Source: Sipunculus nudus (lineage: Eukaryota; Annelida; Sipuncula; Golfingiida; Sipunculidae). Taken from it: a stretch of 64,000 nt of DNA. Location: contig CM049311.1 in assembly GCA_026874595.1 (NCBI GenBank), forward strand, positions 43,963,676 through 44,027,675. Reading direction: 5' to 3'. A model generated the notes under the pieces. The model searched no databases. It worked only from the letters and a program-made list of their open reading frames with translations, and was not told the DNA's origin. Numbering within the stretch: position 1 is the first letter of the stretch; each line of letters opens with the position of its first letter. A program made the position numbers and the translations under genes. Below are positions 35,434 through 46,331 of the stretch, in pieces.

Positions 35434-36912
35434 AAATGTGTGAAAATCGAAAACAAGCAAATTTGTGGAATTATTGTCCCCCACTTCGAGATCTTGTTGT
35501 TTATCTTGCTTGATAAAACGGGTAGACAGAGTGACAGACAGACAAAAAGACAGGCAGAAGCCAGACACTCCAAAACAAGTCCCAACCAGGGTATGCATGA
35601 GAGCAATCACTGACCAAAATTTGAATGAAATTGGATAATATTTAGGAAAGTTATCCCCCAGAAACGAAAAACTGACAAACTGACAGACAGAGTGACAGAC
35701 AGACAGAAGGACATACGCCAGATACTTCAAAACAAATCCAAACCAAGGTATGCATGAGAGCAATCACTGACCAAAATTTGAATGACATCGGATAATATTT
35801 AGGAAAGTTATTGCAGGGAAACGAAAACCTGACAGACTGACAGACAAAGTGACAGACAGACAGACAAAAGCCAGACACTCCAAAACTAATCCCAACCAAG
35901 GTATGCATGAGAGCAATGTCTGACCAAAATTTGAATGAAATGGGATAATATATAGGAAAGTTATGGCATGGAAATGAAAATCTGACAGACTGACAAACAG
36001 AGTGACAGACAGACAGACAGACAGATCATCCCAACCAAAGTAAACATGAGGGCAATCACTGACCAAAATTTGAATGAAATCAGATAATATTTAGGAAATT
36101 AATAGCACAGTGACAAAAACCTGACAGACAGACAGACAGAGTGACAGACACACACAGAAGCCAGATACTCCAAAACCAATCCCAACTAAGGTAAGCATAA
36201 GAGCAATCAATGACCAAAATTTGAATAAAATCGGATAATATTTAGGAAAGTTATCCAAAACCAATACCAAACAAGGTATGCATAAGAGCAATCACTGCCC
36301 AAAATCTGAATGAAATCGGATAATATTTAGGAAAAATATCGCACGGAAACAAAAACTTGAAAGACAGACAGACAAAGTAACAGACAGACAGAGAGACAGA
36401 CAGAAGCTAGACACTCCAAAACCAATCCCAACCAAGGTAAGCATGAGATCAATCACTGACCAAAATTTGAATGAAATCAGATAATATTTAGGAAACTTAT
36501 CGCACGGAAACAAAAACCTGACAGACAGATAGACAAAGTGACAGACAGACAGACAGACAGAAGCCAGACACTCAAAAACCTATCCCAACCAAGGTATGTA
36601 TGAGAGCTATCACTGCCCAAAATTTGAATGAAATCAGATATTATCTAGGAAAGTTAGCTCATGGAAACCAAAACCTGACAGACAGACAAAGTGACAGACA
36701 GACAGACAGAAGCCAGACACTCCAATACCAATCCCAACCAAGGTATGCATGATAGCAATCACTGACCTAAATTTGGATGAAATCGAATAATAATTATTAG
36801 GAAAGTTATGGCATGGAAACGAAACCTGACGGACCGACAGAGAGACAGACAGACATATTATGGACAAAGAGTGTCCCTTTAACTCAGATGACCTCAGTTA
36901 GCCGAGTTTAAG
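35434..36912 (+). repeat. GACA-rich tandem array, about 150-bp monomers
   Basis: Nine units are anchored on GACCAAAATTTGAATGAAAT at about 35614, 35773, 35924, 36064, 36214, 36299, 36461, 36619 and 36767. Spacing is 140-162 bp apart from one 86-bp deletion unit. Every unit contains a GACAGACAGACA-like block, CCAGACACTCCAAAACCAAT and GGTATGCATGAGAGCAATCA. It ends with a final GACA block and a diverged HE1-like tail (CTCAGATGACCTCAGTTAGC). The open frames here, including the longest in the window, are artefacts of the GACA repeats. Confidence 0.85.
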
Positions 36913-37348
36913 ATCAGGCCCATGTAGGTGGCAACACAAAAACCTTAATTTCAAATATGAGTCATCAGACCAAAACTTGGTGATGACAGCTCTTGTCATT
37001 CCTTAGATTGTTATGTCAGTATGCTTACTTGGCCAAATGACATAGCTCAAATTCCTGTTACTCTGCCAAAATTCATTGAACCCAAACCATTTGAACAAAC
37101 TTGAGAGAGCTCTTCTCTAGGATAATTTCTGTGAAATATTGAACAATTTGCCTGAATGATTTTGGAGAAGATGATTTTCAAAGGTTTTTAGCTATTTCCT
37201 CTTAAAATGTAATTTGATGCAGGTGGCACCACAAAAAATTCAAACCAACCAAATTTTACTGGACTGATTTTTTCATAAAAAATTTGGTGATGCTAGCTCC
37301 TGCTGTTCCTGAGAAATGATGGGTTAAAATACTGATGACCCCTGTACA
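36913..37348 (+). repeat. HE2 core monomers, fragment
   Basis: GTAGGTGGCAACACAAAAACC and GCAGGTGGCACCACAAAAAA blocks with AACCATTTGAACAAACTTGAG match the HE2 body at 17.3-18.1 kb. Head and tail absent; interrupted by the HE1b head at 37349. Confidence 0.6.
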
Positions 37349-38437
37349 AACAAGAAACCCATGGGTCTCGGGGCTCAGCTGAAATCTGAAATTTTAGCAT
37401 ATGCAAAATATGCAAAAATTTTATTGTAATGTTTTTTTCATTTATATAAGCATATGAGAAGCTAAGAGGAAGGTGGGGTTTTTTACTTGGTTATAGTAAA
37501 GTTCTAAATATATGATTGCAAAACTAATACTCTGACAAAATTGTCATGAAGAAAACAGTAAAAGTTTTGAGAAACTGTGATGCATATGAAAAATTGACAG
37601 ACTAATTTACAGAATGGATTAATACCTCTATTTCACTTTCAAGGGAATAATGCATTTAAGTTTATATATAAGCGTATTTTTTAGCATATCCACTTTTTCC
37701 ATTAATAGTTTTATCTAATTCATTTTTTTTATTTTCAAGTTTTAAATTTGCAATAAAAAAATCTGAAAATATAAGTTAAAATATCAGAATTCTAAGTAGC
37801 AATCATTTTATATCCAGAATGTAGCTCATATTTGGTCATATTATGCAGACACATATATTTTATTGTTTTAAATCACAAATGTTTAAACTGAATTTAAAAG
37901 AAAACTAGATATTTCTTGGCACTGCAGGTGTATCCCCAGACAATAACCCCCCCCCCCCCCCCCCGGCCTCGAAGAATAAGATCCCATCTTGAATTCAGAT
38001 GCAGAGACTGACACTTGGCAAGCCACCATGGTTTCTTTTCAAATTTGACCTAGCCGTTGATAAGATGCATCAAACCTTTCGGTTTGGTGACTGTACCTGA
38101 AATTCTCACAAAGTTATTCCATTTAAACATCATTTTAGCAAGAAAACAATATAAGGTGGCCCCATCTGTCTTCTGTAGAAAACAATGCTATCAAACATCT
38201 TGTGTCAATTTGATTTTTGGACCAATCCATGCATCCCTCAGTGAGATATTAAAGATAACATCATTTCAGCGCTATCACCTCTGTGACCCTGAAAAATGCA
38301 TCAAGTTCATCCATATTTGAACTTGGCCAAGCCCTTGATAATATGCATCTTAACTGTAGGTTTGGTGACTGTACCACAAATTCTTTTGGAGTAATTGCCC
38401 CTATATCATTTTAGCATAATCGCTGTTGTGATCTTGA
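37349..38437 (+). mobile_element. HE1b start carrying a second HE3 copy
   Basis: The head is at 37349-37381 (ACCCATGGGTCTCGGGGCTC). The 1b body runs to TTAAAAGAAAA at 37904 and then CTAGATATTTCTTGG starts HE3 at 37905, the same junction as at 29153. The HE3 part has GTATCCCCAGACAATAA and a C18 run (37947-37964), lacks the DR1 array, and is truncated at the next head (38438). Confidence 0.65.
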
Positions 38438-41400
38438 AACAAGGGACCCATGGGTCACAGCGCTCAGCTTAATTTTGAAATTTTTGCAAATGCAAAATAT
38501 TCTATTTTAATGTTTTTCATTTATATAAACATATGAGAAGCTAAGAGGAAAGTGGGGTTTTTTACTTGGTTATAGTAAAGTTCTAAATATATGATTGCAA
38601 AACTAATACTCTGACAAGACTGTCATGAAGAAAAACAGTAAAAGTTTTGAGATACTGTGATGCATATGAAAAATTTACAGATGGACAGGCCAGTGGACAG
38701 CATTTAAGTTTATATATAAGCCTTTTATATAAGCATGTTCACTTTTTCCATTAAAATAGTTTTTATCTGATTAATTTTTTTTATTTACAAGTTTTATAAA
38801 TTTGTATTAAAGGAACACTGAAAATATAAGTTTAAATATTAGAATTCTAAATTGCAATCATTATATATCCAGAGTGTAGCTCATATTGGGTCATATTATG
38901 CATACACATATATTTTTATTATTTTTAAATCACAAATGTTTAAACTGAATTTAAAAGAAAATAATGCCACAACATGGCATCTACAAGATTATTCCTTGAA
39001 TCACTATTAAAAAGTTTTGCACATTGGAGTTTTCAGTACATCCTTAATCTTATTCACCGAAATAAAATTTAAGATTCAGTAAATTTGGTAAAATAAAAAC
39101 ATCTTTTCAAATAAAGTATACACACTGTTGGTTGAATGAGGGACAAACAATATCATTATGCTAATTACAATCTAAGCTATAATTTATTACTGGAATAAAT
39201 AGTCAATTTCACACCTGGTGAAGTTTTTACCCTTCTCAAGTAAGGAATAACTTATCTGATGAATATCCACACTTTCATGGCACTACACCACTTTGTGGAC
39301 ACAATTAAATGTGCACTTAAATCATTGTAATCCTGGTGGTAAATACAAAATCTAAAATGTAGCATTGCATAGCCAAGAATAAAATGAAATACAGAAAATT
39401 ATAACATTCATCTGGTTAATACACCATCTAGGAGGGGGGGGGGGTGTGCAGGGCAGAGGGGAAGCCTGCTAGTAGTGGCCAAGCTGAGCGAAGGCAAGCT
39501 GCTTGGGGTGGGTTACATAATGCAAGTGAAAGCTGTACTACTGGGTGGGCTAGATGTAAACAAAACTTGACATGGTGTATGAAAACTTGAATAAAAGCTA
39601 CTCTTTTCAATCAATTCCTTTGAAATTTCAGATTTAAAAAAGATTAAATCCTTATGTATATATGCTGTGAAAATTAAATCAACAGTGCTTACATGGAAAA
39701 AACATGCCATTGCTAAAGTTGGACAAACTTTAAGGCTTTAAACTCCAATAACACCCGCCAGGGCGCGCGGTTTGTCACGGGCCTAGAATTCAAAGGCGCC
39801 CGCCAGGCGCGCTAAAGCCCATTTTATATATCCGTAATTGGGGCAAGTTTTTGGGGTGAAATGTCTATTGTCATCCATCATATTTGTACTTAAATGGAAG
39901 AGAAAAACGTCAAGTGTTGTTCTAACATGTGACCAAGATCCAAACTGGCGCGAACGCAGACTTGTTGGAAAAATATAAAAATGATTGACTTTCACTCACG
40001 TGGCCTTGTTACGTGGGCCCTGGTAACATGTCGGCTGCGAGAGTAAAATGTGACACCTACACTAAATTCATCAGAAATCGGTAAATTACTAAATGTTGGC
40101 AATCAATCCCGGTGACAAAATCAAGTGCAGTGTGTATACAGATTTAACTTCCGTTAAATATTTCCAAGATCATATAATATCCTCTTTTTTATTGGTTTAA
40201 CTTGTGACCAATGATCTCCGTCCGACTGACTGACGCGTCTGACAGACACCACGCACGTGATCTGCGTGACCTCCTTACTGTGTCATGTACTGGCACTGGA
40301 AAACCATTTTTCACCGATATCAAATAATAAGATGAGTATTTATTTTAAATATTAATATATTTTCTTAACTAAAAAATTGAAGATACTGTCATATATCATG
40401 TCGTATATATATGTGATGTCTGATTGTTTACTAGTGATCATTTCTGTGCCAAACATTCTATGTACAATCGTAATCGGGCACAATCGGCCGTGCACAAGAA
40501 CTGTCAATCATTCTAAGAGGCTTTTTGGATTGAAAATAAAATTAATACCGTCTTAAATTAGAAAGAGCCAGATAATTTATGGATATAGTTAATTTTCCAG
40601 TGTAAAATATAAAGATAACTTTATATTCCATGAAATATTGAAGTAATTATTATTCGACGTACGTGGAACTGTACGCCTATACACCCAGATCCTTGAATAT
40701 GTAAAACAAGACAGTGACTTATACGCTTGAACAAATATGTATTAATACGGTTTTAACACATACTAAACAGATTTTACAAATTTTTATATGTGAAGTACTT
40801 CCTGTATATGTATAGGCTACATGTGTACGTGCACGTGTGCGTGCTTTTGTGTGTGTGTGTGTATATATATATAGGCCTATGTGCGTATTATAATTTTCAT
40901 TAGTGATTGAAAAAAGCACCAGTAGTTGTCACTGCCATTGAAACAGATTTTGGGCGGAGCTGCAAAATATCCTTAAATATTATGGCACATAGCAAACTAA
41001 ATTTTAAAATATAACCTATTATATTATGAATTGAAGTAAAAAATTTTTTTTTTTTGTAATACGTTTGCCTATAACAGGCTATACATTGTTGTAAGGAATA
41101 GTACTGCGTTATAAATGTTTGTACCTTTTAAACATAAAATCTTATCACTAATACCAGAACTTATAACTCCTTTTTATATTTCATCCATGAAAGTTTCTCA
41201 AATCGGGTTCATTCGCCTCCTATATTCATAAAAAATACATAACGTATACCGCAGACTGCACATATATCGCATATACCGTACGTGCACCCGGTATAAACGC
41301 CGCTTTATATTGATATCGCTCTCAAAACCCAGTCAACGCGTGCATGCATGGCCCAGGGATTAAATATGGAAAATGTGTGGTGGTCATGATAATCCGTTAA

Positions 41401-42970
41401 AGTCGTATGGCGGAGTCAGTCTCAGTCATGATACATGCAAGAAAATGAATAAAATGCATTTGCCAATCTTAAATTAGAAGCTATAGCGTATATATATAGT
41501 GATGGTGACACAGTAAAAGTTAAATATAAAGACCAAAGATGCGGACTTTCGATATGCATGCACATGGTGCATTCAAAATGATGATCGAGAAACCATGCAG
41601 GTGGACAAATTAGACTGAAATCTAATTGTACCTTTCCATTGCTGTAAGATAAGATTTAAAAGACGCAGGTATACAAATATATCTAAATTGCAAAATGTTT
41701 GATGGCTTTGTCTCAAACTTGCCCCTTTCGAAGACCTAAAATACCACAGGGTGTCGGCTTCTATTTTTACCCACCGACCTTGTCATTTTCACGTTTGATT
41801 GACAGTTTTATTAGCACAAGGAAATTTTCATATCACACAGAAGATTTTAGCAGAAAGACAGCACACAACATGTGGCCAACCAGACGGGGATTCGGAGTGA
41901 AAATTACTGCTTTAAATTGGCATCTATTACATTAATCATCAAAGGATAATGACATCATTTACAATGTTTGGGAACCGAACGACGTATAATTGCCAGGTGT
42001 AGGTCATGGTCTGCCTCTCTACAGCTGACAGGACTGGTGAATACAAAATAAATAAATAAACAAACAGCCAAGAGATCATAACTTATTAGAAGTTTTTGGA
42101 ACATTCCAGGTGCTTCTTAAGAATTATTGAATTGTTGCTGCATATTGTTTTATAATTAACTGGAACTCTGCCTCTCTGTGAAATCTCCACCTAGCTTGCA
42201 GCCTGGGGAGACCGCATGCCTTCCTGCTGAAGCTGAAGTTTTATCAGCAGTGCATGATATCTGACTATATGGGGGCTTAAATGTACAAAGTTGCATACGG
42301 AGGTTACCATATTAGCTATATGATTTGAAGTTAGGTCTCGTGTATTCATCTAGTTAACCAAGGAATTGTGCATCTCAAAATTATTAAATAAATTTCCTAC
42401 TTTTCTTCAAGTGACGTTGAATTGAATAAATGTAATTATGTATTATATTTCCAATTTATATTAATTTCATATGACGTAATTATGCTTCATTTAAATGTCA
42501 CTGAAATATAGTGCAAATTGAAGACCTGGATAAGTAAGTGCATGAAGATATGTACGTGCAATTTTCCTCTAAGATACCAGAATGTACTGCTATGAAATCA
42601 TAGTAACTAGGCATAATTTTGATAAGCATTGTTGGACTTATGTAGGCCTATATATTTGAATAACATAACTAACATAAAAATGTACTGTGAAAACATGTTT
42701 CTTTGGTGTTACTTCACAGTTTAGTATCGGTTTCCCACGTTTATAAACTTTGGTATTATGTGCATTATCCCCAATAGCACATTTTAAAAACACCTTTCCA
42801 ACAATAAAAAATATTGATTTTCCGTTATTTTATATTCTTGTTAATAACGATTTGTTTACATTAATGTGCATATTTATTATATATTTAATAAATTATTGTT
42901 CTACTAGTACTACCAGTGTTCTCATTGTTTCTGATCCCTGCGGGAAAGAATCGATTCTAATGCATACATA

Positions 42971-43300
42971 TTGCATGACGTGAGAGGAAGTTTCCAGGTA
43001 ACTCTTGCATGACGTGAGAGGATGTTTCCAGGTAATTCCCCCCCACAAAAAAAAGAATAATTGGACCTCAAGTCGGCACTGCATCTCATGATGCTCCTTA
43101 TAATAAACACGCCAGACTCAGTCACGTGAACCTTGTCCATTTAAAAGACTACAAAATAAGCACGCCAGACCCAGTTACGTGAACCTTGCCGATGTAAAAG
43201 TAGATACGATTGGGTGAGAAAAGTTTGCAGCGTCAGTGCGTCACCGCTGGCTGAGGGATGACGCGGTAGAATTGGACCGTTCAGGAAAAAAACCCAAACA
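42971..43300. promoter_or_regulatory. Promoter-like patch with duplicated CRE/E-box-like sites
   Basis: A 34-bp unit containing TGACGTGAG is tandemly doubled (42971-43004, 43005-43038; two or so mismatches). A second unit with CACGCCAGAC and TCACGTGAACCTTG or TTACGTGAACCTTG repeats 53 bp apart (43108, 43161). Downstream 43230-43290 is CpG-richer with CGTCAC, TGACGC and ATTGG. TGACGTGA and CACGTG are known ATF/CREB and bHLH-type sites. A function here is inference; no adjacent exon was identified. Confidence 0.3.
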
Positions 43301-43649
43301 GACGTGTCGTCTTGCATCTTAATTGCCCAGTAAATGTTTTATTTATTTTTATTTTTCCGTTATATTGACTAGATAGGATAATTCTGCGACTAAAGTCTGC
43401 AAAACCGCCTCGTTAATGTAACTTGTGTGCTACATATTGCTAAATTCACTCATTATCGCTCAATCACCGTCAGCCGCGGAGGGGCGGGTACTTCAAAAGA
43501 AATTGCATGGATACCCTCAATTAGGAAATAAAGAGTTTTCACAAGTGTAAGACATATTTGTTTTGATTTTTTTATTTCAAATTTTAGTACATTTGCACTG
43601 TTTCGAATGGGAAAGATTTGGATATATCAATGTTTATTTAGGCTAATCG

Positions 43650-45090
43650 TTGATCGAACCAAGTGCACACCTGTTTACCTGTCGCACCTGGATTTTTACC
43701 TGTGCAGATAAACGCGACAGACCAACTAAACAGCAATTTTATTATTGCATGAAATGTTAACAAACAGGGTAGACACAATTTTCCAGATTTTATTTTAAAA
43801 TCAGTCGGTGATTTGTTTTTGCCTGCACATGTTAAAATATATTAATTTGACATAAAAAGGTATATTACAGGTAACTAGATAATCAGTGCATTTCACACCC
43901 ATAAATTATATATTTTGCACATTGGACAAAAGTAAATAGTTTTTATTGTGATGTCCCTTATAACAAGTATAATATATAATTTAAATTAAAAAAATGAGAA
44001 TTTACCTTTATTTACCTGATCTTAACTGTGCAGGTGAGTAAACTTTTACAGGTAGAAATTGGCAAAATTGAAATCCACTAGTCTCGTGGCTGTGCAGTTA
44101 ATTAAAAGATAGCTTCTGCATATTGTTTTGACTCCTTCAAAAATTTCCTCTCCACTTTTAAAATGAAAAGTTGTCTTTATATTCTGTACTTACAAAGGTA
44201 ATTAAATCTGTTTAAGATTAAAGGTATCATTTCAGGTAACCCAATAAATAGTGCAGTTAGTACCTGTAATTCATAAATTTTACACATGGCACTCAAAATT
44301 AAGTTGTATGGTTTTTTTTCTCCCTTATTACATGTATAAAATATATATTTCATTAAAAAAAATAATTTACCTGTAATTACCTGAATTCACCTGTACAGGT
44401 GAGTATGTTTTTATGTGTAACAGTAACCAAAATTATCAATTTATGTTTTACATGTCTGAAAAATCAAAATAGAATGGTTTTACACAGGTGACACTTGTTT
44501 ATCCATATTCTTCTCAGCCACTTTTCAGCATGATTTTGTCACTGCCACGGTTAATTAGATCAGTTGAAGAACAAAGGTACTATTCACATAGGTAACTTAA
44601 TTACTGTATTAAAAGCACCTGTTCTTATATCAAAATGAATTATACAGTCCATAAATAGGTATTTATTTATAGTATCTATAATGATGAACAAGGTGTTTGC
44701 TAACATATTCAGAAAAAAATAATTTACCTTTACTTACCTGTACAGGTAAACATATGTGTTATATGTTAATAATCATAGAATGTACTCTTTGGGTCAGCAA
44801 GCTTTTCAGGTGAAAAATATTTGATTTCCACAGAAAAATCCAATTTTACTTGCACATTCTGGTTCGTTGGTGGTTCCCTTTCCAGTATTAAACCAAATCA
44901 TTTACCTTTTTCTTACCTTTAATTAATAATTACCTTAGAGTGAAAAAAATCCTTACATTTCCCTGTTTTTATCAAATGGTTAATGGGTTACCTGAACAGG
45001 ATGAAAGGGGTCATTTTGGTGATATACCAGTGAGTGGAAATGCAGGTAGTACAGATTTACCTGTTTTTACCTGTATTTACCTAAGTTACA
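43650..45090. repeat. Tandem repeat of about 350 bp built around ACCTGTACAGGT
   Basis: About four diverged units. TTACAGGTAACTAGATAA at 43865 corresponds to TTTCAGGTAACCCAATAA at about 44230 and ATAGGTAACTTAATTACT near 44588. Each has a TTTACCT..TTACCTG cluster and CAGGTGAGT or CAGGTAA about 160 bp later. Two perfect 16-bp palindromes stand out: TCACCTGTACAGGTGA (44387-44402) and TTACCTGTACAGGTAA (44734-44749). Lies inside the 5.6 kb insertion. Confidence 0.7.
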
Positions 45091-46331
45091 TATATATCAA
45101 ATGAGGTATGCAGAAAAAAATTATAATTAACATAAAGGACATATACCTTATACATATACAGTAAATCCTGAAAATTTCACAAAGATACCTTGAACGGTTA
45201 CTGAGTTAATGTCTCTTATATAGATACATGTCAAAATGTGGATAAAATGCAAAATAAATCTGAACAGTAGGAGTGAGACAATCCACAGGCTAATCTGAAC
45301 AGTAAAGGGTTAAGGTATTGATTTTTTATTTATGCTAATAACTTGAAAAATTTGCAAAATTCAGATCTAATTTTGGGTAAACAATTGAATCTTTATTAAA
45401 TTAAGTTATATTTCTGAAAAAAAGTCTCCAGCTTCAGCAATTCTCATGTTAAGTGGGTAAATATATTTCCAGATTTTTAAAAAAGTGCATTATATTTCGG
45501 CCAATAACTTCAAAACAATATGCAATACTGACCTAATTTTGGTATGTTCATAGAAAATGTATGGAAGAATATGAATACTAAATATGATTAAAAACAGATC
45601 AGTGGTTTTGATATTAGACAGCCTTGAAGTGAAACAATGGCTTTTTTTTTATAGAAAACAGAGGTTTTTCCTTAATATCTCAAAGAAACAAAGTCCTAGT
45701 GACCCAATTTTTGGTATAGTAGGAGATTTTGGGGACATCTAACAGTATGCAAAGTTTTGGATTCGTAGGTCCAACAGTTTCAAAACATGCCTTGTTAATG
45801 GACGGATAATGGACAAAGGACCACAACTATAGCTCAGTTGACTTATAGTCAGTTTAGCTAAAAAAAGTTGATGCATGTGGTGCCACCAACTCATGTGATA
45901 ACATTTGCATAAAATTTTGTGAAAATAGCTTCAGCTATTTCCGAGATTGTAATTGTAGTATCTTAATTTGCCAAATGACTAAGCTCAAATTTCTTAGCAT
46001 TTTTCCCTGGTAAATTCAAGTCAATGCAGGTGGTGCCACACAAAGCTCACTCCCATAACATTTGACACGTTACTGATTTTTGCATACAACTGGTGATACA
46101 ACTGCATCAAACTGAAACCATTCGAACAAACTTAAAACAGATTGTTTCTGGAATTATTTCTGTGAAATATTGAACAATTTGCCAGGTCAGTTTCTGGGAA
46201 GAGGATTTTTTAAAGTTTTTGTTATGCTTTCTCCCTGTAAAATTAACCGCCAAAAAATAAACTCAAACAGATGAATGATATTTGCTTAAATTTAGTGATG
46301 CCTGCTCCTGCCATTTTTGAGATAGTATAGG

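Larger units (their letters stand above)
39734..45309. mobile_element. 5.6 kb insertion of unknown type, TTAA(GG) at both junctions
   Basis: TTAAGG lies at 39730-39735 and again at 45310-45315, consistent with a target duplication. The left edge is GC-rich with two CCGCCAGG-CGCGC words (39755-39812). The right edge has AATCTGAACAGTA twice (about 45257 and 45292) and ends AGTAAAGGG. A TTAA target suggests a piggyBac-type element, and CCCTTTACTG (minus) resembles such ends, but the left end GGCTTTAAACT is a poor inverted match. The interior to 43.6 kb is mostly unique-looking; the longest frame (78 codons, 41699-41935) has no recognised domain. (TG)n/(TA)n lies at about 40850-40874. Confidence 0.5.
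38438..45863 (+). mobile_element. HE1b host repeat split by a 5.6 kb insertion
   Basis: The head at 38438 and 1b body run to 39729, including a G-run at 39434-39444. The body resumes at 45310 with TTAAGGTATTGATTTTTTAT and ends in a tail at about 45800-45863 (GGACGG block, CTCAGTTGACTTATAGTCAG). The copy at 59870-61560 passes uninterrupted through the same point near 61145, so the host is about 1.85 kb without its insert. Confidence 0.7.

Noticed and set aside
35299-36867. Longest open frames (up to 154 codons, minus strand) rich in Cys, Leu, Ser and Val
   Set aside because: They are translations of CTGTCTGTC microsatellite in a 150-bp tandem array; the frames repeat with the monomer and have no gene features.
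35440-36880. CRISPR-like array
   Set aside because: Repeat and spacer are not distinguishable; the whole 150-bp unit is repeated, and the genome is eukaryotic.
38057-38320. 87-codon + frame as a gene
   Set aside because: It lies wholly within HE3 body sequence, with matching non-coding segments at 55.2 kb and elsewhere.
41699-41935. 78-codon + frame in the unique-looking insert as an exon
   Set aside because: No recognisable domain and no convincing flanking splice sites; kept only as part of the insertion description.
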